Shown here: piece after piece, positions 9,158 through 15,972 of the stretch
How positions within the stretch are numbered: the first letter of the stretch is position 1
How the letters are laid out: every line of letters starts with the position of its first letter
Assembly: GCF_021109255.1 (NCBI RefSeq)
Contig: NZ_JAJODG010000001.1
DNA: 64,000 nucleotides
Origin: Merdimmobilis hominis
GTDB taxonomy: Bacteria; Bacillota; Clostridia; Oscillospirales; Ruminococcaceae
Reading direction: 5' to 3' (one strand)
The notes under the pieces: model-generated
What the model was told of the DNA's origin: nothing
The model's input: the letters and a program-made list of their open reading frames with translations, nothing else
Database searches by the model: none
Translations under genes and position numbers: made by a program

Positions 9158-10459
9158 ATGAGCGTATCCAGAGAAGAACTGAAAAGAAGAGCCTGCGAAG
9201 CAGTAGACAAAAACCGGGACAAGATCATCGCCTTCGGCGAATCGGTCTTTGCAGAGCCGGAACTGGGCTTCAAAGAGTTCAAGACCTCCGCCAAAGTGAA
9301 AAAAGCCTTTGAGGAGATGGGCGTCGCCTACACCGATGGCCATGCCATCACCGGCGTCATCGCCCCTTTTAAAGGCAAGGAATCCAAGCTGAAAGTGGCC
9401 CTGATGGGCGAGCTGGACGCAGTTGTCTGCCCCGGCCACCGCTGCGCAGACCCGGTCACCGGCGCTGCCCACTCCTGCGGCCACCATGTGCAGATTGCCT
9501 CCATCATCGGCTGCGGCCTGGCGCTGAAAGACAGCGGCATCATGGATGAACTGTCCGGCGACATCGTGCTGATGGGCGTCCCCGCCGAGGAGGGCGTGGA
9601 ACTGGAATACCGCGCCGGCCTGATCAAGGAGGGCAAGATCCACTTCCTGGGCGGCAAACAGGAGTTCATCTATGAGGGCGTGTTTGACGACATCGATATG
9701 ATGATCATGCAGCACACCATGGTGGACGAGAATGTCAAGGCCACTGCCGGCGGCGCTGTCGGCAAGGGCTTCATCGCCAAATACATCCGCTACATCGGCA
9801 AAGAGGCCCATGCGGGCGGCGCGCCTCACCTGGGCATCAACGCCCTCAACGCGGCCCAGATCGGCCTGATGGCCATCAACGCGCAGCGGGAAACTTTCCA
9901 GGATAAGGATTCCGTCCGGGTCCATCCCATCATCACCAAGGGCGGCGACCTGGTCAACGTAGTCCCCGCCGATGTCCGCATCGAGACCTTCTGCCGCGGC
10001 AACAATGAGCCCGCCATCCTGGACGCCTCCAAGAAGGTGGATCGGGCCCTGAAAGCCGGCGCCGACGCCGTGGGCGCTCAAGTGGAGATCATCGATCTGC
10101 CCGGCTACATGCTTCCCTATGAGCATCTGCCCCTGAAAGAGCTGGTCACTGAGAACCTGGAAGCCCTGGTGGGCAAAGAGAATGTGGGCCCCGGCGTGGG
10201 TTACACCACCGACGCCAACGACGTCGCCCATATCGTTCCCACCGTCCATGCTTGCATCGCCGGTGCGGCCGGTGTGGGCCACAGCTCGGAATATGAGATC
10301 ACCGACAAAGAGAACGCTTACATCGTCGCCACCAAGATGATGCTGATGAGCTGCATCGACCTGCTGGCAGATGGGGCTGAGCGCGGTCTCAAAATCAAGG
10401 AGAGCTGGAAGGCCCCTTACACCAAGGAGCAATACCTCAAGGAGTGGGGAAACCTGTAA
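9158..10459 (+). CDS. M20 family amidohydrolase, array copy 6
   Basis: A 433-aa paralogue started at the ATG 8 nt after GAGAGGAAG. The metal motif is HSCGHH: the asparagine after the second histidine is replaced by histidine, as in copy 7. The glutamate segment is PAEEGVELEYR and the radical loop is GVGYTTDANDVAHIVP, lacking the GGST found in other copies. VETFCRG replaces VETYVRG-type sequence. It ends GVGHSSEYEI and is followed by a strong terminator, so it closes the first part of the array. It is the most divergent copy after copy 8. Confidence 0.88.
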   Translation: MSVSREELKRRACEAVDKNRDKIIAFGESVFAEPELGFKEFKTSAKVKKAFEEMGVAYTDGHAITGVIAPFKGKESKLKVALMGELDAVVCPGHRCADPVTGAAHSCGHHVQIASIIGCGLALKDSGIMDELSGDIVLMGVPAEEGVELEYRAGLIKEGKIHFLGGKQEFIYEGVFDDIDMMIMQHTMVDENVKATAGGAVGKGFIAKYIRYIGKEAHAGGAPHLGINALNAAQIGLMAINAQRETFQDKDSVRVHPIITKGGDLVNVVPADVRIETFCRGNNEPAILDASKKVDRALKAGADAVGAQVEIIDLPGYMLPYEHLPLKELVTENLEALVGKENVGPGVGYTTDANDVAHIVPTVHACIAGAAGVGHSSEYEITDKENAYIVATKMMLMSCIDLLADGAERGLKIKESWKAPYTKEQYLKEWGNL

Positions 10460-10480
10460 GAGCAGCGCCAATACGTAGGA

Positions 10481-10510
10481 AAAGGGACCGCTTTCGGCGG
10501 TCCCTTTTTG
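10481..10510 (+). terminator. Intrinsic terminator after M20 copy 6
   Basis: An 11-bp perfect stem (10481-10491 with 10497-10507) with a 5-nt loop, running into T residues. Confidence 0.75.
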
Positions 10511-10654
10511 TTGGAAGGAGCCTGTGGCAGCCAGGCGGAGCCACCTTATAAAAAGGGGGAGAACTCCCGGTTGGTTGGAATTCATAATATTAATAAAAAT
10601 ACTGGTGAAATGGGCCATTCCCTGGGCAGAACCGGAAATTTTGGAAAAAACCAG

Positions 10655-10683
10655 TTGCCGAACTTCCAAAATTCGTTTATACT
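10655..10683 (+). promoter_or_regulatory. Sigma-A promoter for M20 copies 7 and 8
   Basis: TTGCCG at 10655-10660, a 17-nt spacer and TATACT at 10678-10683, giving a leader of about 105 nt before copy 7. Confidence 0.7.
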
Positions 10684-10794
10684 TAAAGAGCATAAGGGGC
10701 TGTTTTGTCCGTCCTGCACATACAGTTCCCTCAATTTCCCTCTTCTAGAAAGAGGGGTGCTGCACTTTTAAGATGGAAAGGAAGATTGTTTATT

Positions 10795-12102
10795 ATGGCG
10801 ACTAGAGAAGAACTCAAACAGAGAGCTTGCGAAGCCATCGACAAAAACCGTGACAAGATCATCGCTTTGGGCGATGCGATTTTCTCCGAGCCTGAGCTGG
10901 GCTACAAGGAGTTTAAAACCGCTGAAAAGGTGAAAAAAGCCTTTGACGAGATGGGTTATACATACACCGACGGCCACGCCATCACCGGCATCATCGCTCC
11001 TTTGAAGGGCGGCGAGTCCAAAGTGAAGGTCGCCATCATGGGCGAGCTGGACGCCGTTGTCGCCCCCAACCACCGCTGCGCCAACAAAGAGACCGGCGCT
11101 GCCCACTCCTGCGGCCACCATGCTCAGATCGCCTCTATGGTCGGCGCTGCCTACGCCTTCAAAGACACCGGCATCCTGGAAGAGCTGGGCGGCGACGTGG
11201 TGCTGATGGCTGTCCCCGCAGAAGAGTATGTGGAGCTGGGCTACCGCAACGAGCTGCGCAAAGCTGGCAAGATCTGGTTCCTGGGCGGCAAGCAGGAGTT
11301 TGTCCGTTTGGGCCTGTACGATGACATCGACATCTGCGTCATGCAGCACACCGAGCTGGGCAATGTCATCAACTGCGGCCAGAAATACAACGGCTTTGTG
11401 GGCAAACTGGTGCAGTACATCGGCAAAGAGGCCCACGCAGGCGGCGCGCCTCACCTGGGCATCAACGCCCTCAACGCCGCCCAGATCGGTCTGATGGCTG
11501 TCAACGCCAACCGGGAGACCTTCCAGGACAAGGATCAGATCCGCGTCCATCCCATCATCACCAAGGGCGGCGACCTGGTCAACGTGGTCCCCGCCGACGT
11601 CCGCATCGAGACCTATGTCCGCGGCAACAACGTCCCCGCCATCCTGGACGGCAGCTTTAAAGTCACCCGTGCCTTCAAAGCCGGCGGCGACGCAGTGGGC
11701 GCCCAGTGCGAAGTCACCGAGCTGCCTGGTTATATGCCCTTCGTGGTCAACAACGAGCTGGATGACGTGATGTATCAGAACGCCCTGAAGCTGGTTGACA
11801 CTGACAAGATCAAAGTCGACCTGGAAGGCCCTGGCACCGGCGGTTCCACCGACGCTGGCGACCTGTCCCACATCATGCCCATCATCCACGCTCATGTGGG
11901 CGGTGCGGAAGGCATTTTCCACAGCGAGAGCTTTGAGGTCCCGGACAAGGAGCTGGCTTACATCACCGCTGCCAAACTGCTGGCTACTACCACCATCGAC
12001 CTGCTGGCTGACGGCGCTGCCAAGGCCCTGGAGATCAAATCCCACTTCAAACCCCTCATGACCAAAGAGGAGTACCTGAAGGATTGGGGCCACATCGAAT
12101 AA
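10795..12102 (+). CDS. M20 family amidohydrolase, array copy 7
   Basis: A 435-aa paralogue with its own promoter. It starts at the ATG 10 nt after AAGGAAG; the earlier in-frame ATG at 10705 lies in the leader stem region. The metal motif is HSCGHH, PNHRCANKETG precedes it, the glutamate pair is in PAEEYVELGYR, and the last histidine is in GIFHSESFEV. The lid loop is shortened (HTELGNVINCGQKYNG). The central block is the same as in copies 2 and 3. A strong terminator follows. Confidence 0.88.
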   Translation: MATREELKQRACEAIDKNRDKIIALGDAIFSEPELGYKEFKTAEKVKKAFDEMGYTYTDGHAITGIIAPLKGGESKVKVAIMGELDAVVAPNHRCANKETGAAHSCGHHAQIASMVGAAYAFKDTGILEELGGDVVLMAVPAEEYVELGYRNELRKAGKIWFLGGKQEFVRLGLYDDIDICVMQHTELGNVINCGQKYNGFVGKLVQYIGKEAHAGGAPHLGINALNAAQIGLMAVNANRETFQDKDQIRVHPIITKGGDLVNVVPADVRIETYVRGNNVPAILDGSFKVTRAFKAGGDAVGAQCEVTELPGYMPFVVNNELDDVMYQNALKLVDTDKIKVDLEGPGTGGSTDAGDLSHIMPIIHAHVGGAEGIFHSESFEVPDKELAYITAAKLLATTTIDLLADGAAKALEIKSHFKPLMTKEEYLKDWGHIE

Positions 12103-12113
12103 TCTGCCTTGTA

Positions 12114-12144
12114 AGAGGGCGCCGGTTTCCGGCGCTCTCTTTTT
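12114..12144 (+). terminator. Intrinsic terminator after M20 copy 7
   Basis: A 12-bp GC-rich stem with one wobble (12114-12125 with 12129-12140), a 3-nt loop and T residues at 12141-12144. Confidence 0.75.
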
Positions 12145-12183
12145 GCAATTACTGTAAAAAAAGGTTAGGAGGATTTGGACAAG

Positions 12184-13500
12184 ATGGATAGAACCGAGCT
12201 AAAGCAAAAAATCTGCGCTGCCATCGACCAGCACCGGGAAGAGATCATCGCCCTGGGGGAGGACATCTTCCGCCACCCGGAAATGGGGTATAAGGAGACC
12301 CGCACCGCAACGAAGATCTGCGAGGAGTTTGACAAACTGGGCTTCTCCTACCAGAGCGGCTTGGCCCTCACCGGAGTGATGGCCAAACTGAAGGGCGGGG
12401 AATCTAAGGTCAACGTGGCGGTCATGGGGGAACTGGATGCCATTATCGCACCCCAGCAGGAGTTTGCCGACCCCGTGACTGGTGCCGCCCACTCCTGCGG
12501 CCACAATGCTCAGATCGCCGCCATGGTGGGGGTGGGCTACGGCCTAAAATACAGCGGCGTATTGCAAGAACTCTCCGGCGATGTCACCCTCATCGCCATC
12601 CCCGCTGAGGAATACGCCGAGATTGAGTACCGCAGCCAGCTGAAAAAAGAGGGCAAGATCACCTTCCTGGGCGGCAAGCAGGAGTTTATCAAACTGGGCC
12701 TCTTCGACGATGTGGACATGGTGGTCATGCACCACCTCACCGTCCCCAGCCTGTTGGAGAACGGCGGTCTCGCTCAGGCGGGCGGCGCTTACAACGGGTT
12801 TACCGGCAAGCTGGTCCGCTACATCGGCAAAGAGGCCCATGCCGGCGGCGCGCCCCACCTGGGGATCAACGCCCTTAACGCCGCCCAGATCGGACTGGCG
12901 GCGGTCAACGCCAACCGGGAAACCTTCCAGGACAAAGACCACATTCGGGTCCATCCCATCATCACCAAGGGCGGCGATTTGGTCAATGTGGTCCCCGCCG
13001 ATGTCCGCATTGAGACTTATGTCCGCGGCTCCAGCGTCTCCGCCATTCTGGATGCCTCCGCCAAAGTCAACCGGGCCTTTAAAGCCGGCGCCGACGCGGT
13101 GGGGGCCCAGTGCGAGATCACCGAAATCCCCGGCTATATGCCGGTGGAGCCGGACAAAAACCTCCAGCAGCTGCTGTACGAGAACTACTGCGCCCTTTTA
13201 GGGGAGGAGAACGTCCTCTTCGACCACGGCATGATGGGCGGTTCCACCGACCTGGGCGACCTCTCCGCTTTGATGCCAGTTATCCAAGGCAGGACCACCG
13301 GAGCCGCAGGCATCTCCCACAACAGCAACTACTCCATCGCCGACAAGGAGATGTCCTATATTGTATCCAGCAAGGCCCTGGCCATGACGGTGGTGGACCT
13401 GCTGTGCGACGGCGCCAGAGAGGCCCTTCGGGTGAAGGAGGAATTCCGCCCCATTATGACCAAGGAGCAGTACCTTAGAGAGTGGGGCCAGCTGCAATAA
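12184..13500 (+). CDS. M20 family amidohydrolase, array copy 8
   Basis: A 438-aa paralogue and the most divergent copy at its ends. The N-terminus has the classical M20 IFRHPEMGYKE. The segment before the metal motif is APQQEFADPVTG, losing the GHRC seen in copies 1, 2, 3, 5 and 6. The motif itself is HSCGHN, the glutamate pair lies in PAEEYAEIEYR, and MHHLTV replaces MQH. The last histidine is in GISHNSNYSI. The start is the ATG 11 nt after AGGAGG; TTG at 12175 is too close to the binding site. The central block still matches the other copies almost exactly. Confidence 0.87.
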   Translation: MDRTELKQKICAAIDQHREEIIALGEDIFRHPEMGYKETRTATKICEEFDKLGFSYQSGLALTGVMAKLKGGESKVNVAVMGELDAIIAPQQEFADPVTGAAHSCGHNAQIAAMVGVGYGLKYSGVLQELSGDVTLIAIPAEEYAEIEYRSQLKKEGKITFLGGKQEFIKLGLFDDVDMVVMHHLTVPSLLENGGLAQAGGAYNGFTGKLVRYIGKEAHAGGAPHLGINALNAAQIGLAAVNANRETFQDKDHIRVHPIITKGGDLVNVVPADVRIETYVRGSSVSAILDASAKVNRAFKAGADAVGAQCEITEIPGYMPVEPDKNLQQLLYENYCALLGEENVLFDHGMMGGSTDLGDLSALMPVIQGRTTGAAGISHNSNYSIADKEMSYIVSSKALAMTVVDLLCDGAREALRVKEEFRPIMTKEQYLREWGQLQ

Positions 13501-13525
13501 GCGGCCGGGAAGGGAGAGGGTACCT

Positions 13526-13816
13526 TTGCAGCCGTCGCCTTTCGATCTCCACGACCGCATGGTCCAGGAGTTATACGAGAAAAAATCCCTGCCGGCGCTT
13601 GCCTATCTGATCGAAGCGGGGCGGGAGCTGGAGTTTACCTACCGGGGGAGGGAATACTTCCTCTCCCGGGATACCCAGGTGGCCTATGTTTCCCTCTGCC
13701 AAGGGGAGCGGGAAACGGGGTATGGCAGCATCCCCCTCCTCCTGGAACAGGCGTCTCTGGATGGGGTGCCCTTCCGGGATGCATGGCCGGAGGTCGTCTT
13801 GGGAACCCTGTTTTAA
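13526..13816 (+). CDS. Small conserved-looking hypothetical protein
   Basis: A 96-aa acidic cytosolic protein without a signal or membrane segment. It starts at a TTG with a GGGAAGGGAGAGGG stretch just upstream and lies 25 bp after M20 copy 8, in the same direction, so it may be the last gene of the array transcript. It is rich in aromatic and charged residues (LHDRMVQELYEKKSLPALAY, then ELEFTYRGREYFLSRD). I do not recognise the family. GC content and codon use match the neighbours. Confidence 0.6.
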   Translation: MQPSPFDLHDRMVQELYEKKSLPALAYLIEAGRELEFTYRGREYFLSRDTQVAYVSLCQGERETGYGSIPLLLEQASLDGVPFRDAWPEVVLGTLF

Positions 13817-13829
13817 TGGGGCGTTTCCA

Positions 13830-13858
13830 TTGACACTGCCATTGGAATGTGCTATGAT
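13830..13858 (+). promoter_or_regulatory. Consensus promoter of the ABC-F leader
   Basis: TTGACA at 13830-13835, exactly 17 nt, then TATGAT at 13853-13858. This is one of the best promoters in the window. The expected start is near 13865, about 245 nt before the ABC-F start codon. Confidence 0.8.
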
Positions 13859-13889
13859 ACCCATAATTTCAAACAGATGGGAGCTGGGA

Positions 13890-14021
13890 ATGTGCGCAAT
13901 TTTTCTTGCTAGTGATTTGGGGAACCGATGGCTGGCGGCAGATGGCCGCCCGATTTGTGTTGCCCGCTGCAAGAAAGAGTTGCCTCATTCCAGCGGATGC
14001 CGTCCCTTTTTAAGGGGATAG
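13890..14021 (+). CDS. Upstream ORF (leader peptide) of the ABC-F gene
   Basis: A 43-codon ORF beginning ATG TGC GCA, with GGGAG 6 nt upstream, lying entirely inside the attenuator leader. Codons 3-7 overlap the 5' arm that would sequester the antiterminator, which is where a drug-stalled ribosome would act. The stop codon is 14 nt before the terminator stem. The peptide is cysteine-containing and resembles nothing I know; its role is probably positional rather than as a protein. An alternative 11-codon ORF starts at 13877 in another frame without a clear binding site. Confidence 0.45.
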   Translation: MCAIFLASDLGNRWLAADGRPICVARCKKELPHSSGCRPFLRG

Positions 14022-14035
14022 CCCTGTGCGTCGCA

Positions 14036-14072
14036 AAGCCGTGGGAAAGGAATTCTTTCTCGCGGCTTTTTT
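14036..14072 (+). terminator. Attenuator terminator upstream of the ABC-F gene
   Basis: A 14-bp stem (14036-14049 with 14055-14068) containing two wobbles, a 5-nt loop, and T residues at 14067-14072. It ends 36 nt before the ABC-F start codon. Confidence 0.8.
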
Positions 14073-14108
14073 CGCCCTGTGGGGCCATTTTGTTTGGAGG
14101 CGATGCAA

Positions 14109-15590
14109 ATGTCTATGATTCAAGTGTCCCATTTGACCTTCGGCTACGAGGGCAGCTTTGACAACATTTTTGAAGATGTCTCCTTCCAGATCGACACCGA
14201 CTGGAAGTTGGGCTTTATTGGCCGCAACGGCCGGGGAAAAACCACCTTTTTAAACCTGCTGCTGGGGAGGTATGAATATACCGGAACCATCACCCACTCG
14301 GTGGAGTTTGAATATTTCCCCTACCCGGTGGAAGACCGGGAAGAGATGACCTTGACCATCCTGGAAGGGATTGCCCCCGAGGCGCAGCTATGGGAGATTC
14401 AGCGGGAGCTCTCCCTGTTGGAGGTGGAGGAAGGGGTATTATACCGGCCATTTTCTACTTTAAGTAATGGAGAACAGACCAAAACTCTGCTGGCGGCCCT
14501 CTTTTTAAAGGAGAACCGATTCCTTTTGATCGATGAACCCACCAACCACCTGGACACCCTCGCCCGGGAGAAGGTGGGGGAGTACCTGGCGGGGAAGAAG
14601 GGGTTTATCTTGGTCTCCCACGACCGGGCTTTCCTGGATCGGTGTGTGGACCATGTGCTGTCCATCAACCGGGCGGATATTGAAGTGCAGCGGGGGAACT
14701 ACTCCTCCTGGCAGCAGAACAAGGACCGCCAGGACCAAAGGGAACTGGCGGAGAACGAGCAGCTGAAAAAGGATATCAAGCGGTTGGAGCAGGCCGCCCG
14801 CCGGACCGCTGGATGGTCGGACGCGGTGGAGAAAACCAAAAAGGGAACCCGCAACGCCGGGCTGCGGCCCGACCGGGGATTCATCGGCCACAAGGCCGCC
14901 AAAATGATGAAGCGGGCCAAATCCATCGAAGCCCGGCGGGAGGATGCCGCCCAGGAGAAGGCAGAGCTTCTCCACAACCTGGAACAGGCTGGCCGCCTCA
15001 AGCTCCCCTATACTCCTTATTATAAGGAAACGCTGTTGGAGGCGACAGACCTATCCCTTTTTTATGGGGAGAAAATTGCTGTAAAGGAAGTGTCCTTCAC
15101 CGTCAAGCGGGGGGAACGGGTGGCCCTGGTGGGGCGCAACGGGTCGGGGAAATCCAGCATCCTCAAATTTCTATTGGGGGAGGAAGTCAAGGCGTCTGGC
15201 ACGCTGCGGATGGGCAGTGGCCTGATGCTCTCCTATGTGCCTCAGGACACCTCCTCTTTAGCGGGGGAGATGCGGGCATTTATCCAGCGGGAAGGGCTGG
15301 ACGAAAGCCTGTTCAAAGCCATTTTACGGAAACTGGATTTCTCCCGTGCCCAGCTGGAGAAGCCCTTGGAGGCCCTCAGCCAAGGGCAGAAGAAGAAAAT
15401 CCTCCTGGCCCGGAGCCTCTGCCAGCCGGCTCACCTGTATATCTGGGATGAGCCCCTCAACTATGTGGATTTGATCTCCCGCACCCAGATTGAGGTGCTG
15501 ATTGAGGAATTCCAGCCCACCATGCTGTTTGTGGAGCATGACAGAATGTTCTGCGAGAAGGTGGCAACCAAGCAGGTCTTGCTGGGATAA
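14109..15590 (+). CDS. ABC-F ribosomal protection protein, Lsa/CplR-like
   Basis: A 493-aa soluble protein with two ABC cassettes and no membrane segments. Cassette 1 has Walker A GRNGRGKTT, signature LSNGEQTK and Walker B LLIDEPTNHLD. A charged linker follows near residues 195-300, and cassette 2 has GRNGSGKSS, LSQGQKKK and the weaker WDEPLNYVD. The opening MSMIQVSHLTFGY and the TDWKLGFIGRNGRGKTT context match the Lsa group, which removes lincosamides, streptogramin A and pleuromutilins from the ribosome. The start is the ATG 8 nt after GGAGG; upstream ATGs at 14079 and 14103 are worse placed. It is controlled by the leader described above. The drug spectrum is inferred from family. Confidence 0.85.
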   Translation: MSMIQVSHLTFGYEGSFDNIFEDVSFQIDTDWKLGFIGRNGRGKTTFLNLLLGRYEYTGTITHSVEFEYFPYPVEDREEMTLTILEGIAPEAQLWEIQRELSLLEVEEGVLYRPFSTLSNGEQTKTLLAALFLKENRFLLIDEPTNHLDTLAREKVGEYLAGKKGFILVSHDRAFLDRCVDHVLSINRADIEVQRGNYSSWQQNKDRQDQRELAENEQLKKDIKRLEQAARRTAGWSDAVEKTKKGTRNAGLRPDRGFIGHKAAKMMKRAKSIEARREDAAQEKAELLHNLEQAGRLKLPYTPYYKETLLEATDLSLFYGEKIAVKEVSFTVKRGERVALVGRNGSGKSSILKFLLGEEVKASGTLRMGSGLMLSYVPQDTSSLAGEMRAFIQREGLDESLFKAILRKLDFSRAQLEKPLEALSQGQKKKILLARSLCQPAHLYIWDEPLNYVDLISRTQIEVLIEEFQPTMLFVEHDRMFCEKVATKQVLLG

Positions 15591-15831
15591 CCGGGGAATA
15601 GGAGGGCGAAAAATGGCGCAGTCAAGGGGTTTTTCGGGAAAACGGCAAGCTGGGCTTTCGCTTTTGGAAGGAATCGCCAGTGCAAAATAGGTTTGCAATA
15701 TCTGGGGATGGAATCGGAAGCCACTGCCACCAGTGGGGAATGCTGGGCGAGTGTTTTGTAGAAAAATGTATAAAATCACAATGAAAAAACTGAAATAAAC
15801 AAAATTAATTGTGCAACTATAATATAAAATA

Positions 15832-15848
15832 GTTACAAAAAAATGACA
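15832..15848 (-). promoter_or_regulatory. Direct-repeat box upstream of gene A (PhoP/WalR type)
   Basis: On the minus strand it reads TGTCAT-N5-TGTAAC, 20 nt before the -35. The same spacing occurs upstream of genes B, C and D. Confidence 0.45.
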
Positions 15849-15868
15849 AGTGGTTTCAATTTGGGGTG

Positions 15869-15897
15869 TTGCCGTTTTGAAAAAGCCACGGTATAAT
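15869..15897 (+). promoter_or_regulatory. Promoter of secreted protein A
   Basis: TTGCCG at 15869-15874, 17-nt spacer, TATAAT at 15892-15897. Confidence 0.75.
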
Positions 15898-15972
15898 GGC
15901 GACAGCCGATGGGGAAGACCCACTAGGCCGAAACGATTCATCATCAACCAAAAACCAAGGAGGAAACCACCC

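Larger units (their letters stand above)
10460..10794 (+). other. Terminator-promoter gap splitting the M20 array
   Basis: A 335-bp gap without a convincing gene. It holds the copy 6 terminator, a near-consensus promoter and a leader with a 7-bp stem (10738-10744 with 10750-10756) ahead of copy 7. The array is therefore at least two transcription units. Confidence 0.6.
13865..14072 (+). promoter_or_regulatory. Transcription-attenuation leader of the ABC-F gene
   Basis: Three mutually exclusive pairings can be read. First, 13896-13909 pairs with 13969-13983, and 13883-13892 pairs with 13986-13994 (the latter covers the upstream ORF start). Second, 13966-13981 pairs with 14051-14066: 16 positions with one mismatch and two wobbles, which would be an antiterminator using the terminator's 3' arm. 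Third is the terminator itself, 14036-14049 with 14055-14068 plus a T-run. A ribosome stalled on the first codons of the upstream ORF would block the first pairing and favour the second, allowing read-through. ABC-F resistance genes in Firmicutes are known to use such leaders; the details here are inferred from pairing only. Confidence 0.65.
15591..15972 (+). other. Intergenic region with promoter of secreted protein A
   Basis: A 382-bp AT-rich gap. No strong terminator for the ABC-F gene was found. It holds the regulatory box and promoter of the first secreted protein and no convincing gene. Confidence 0.5.

Noticed and set aside
2545..13560. Long antisense ORFs (up to about 540 codons) opposite the M20 genes
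   Set aside because: They recur with the same low-complexity Gly/Asp/Val/His-rich sequence opposite every copy, lack ribosome binding sites and mirror the codon bias of the real genes.
13865..14072. 6S RNA or other housekeeping RNA upstream of the ABC-F gene
   Set aside because: The long hairpin first suggested 6S RNA, but the upstream ORF, the exact antiterminator pairing to the terminator arm and the position before an ABC-F gene fit an attenuator much better.
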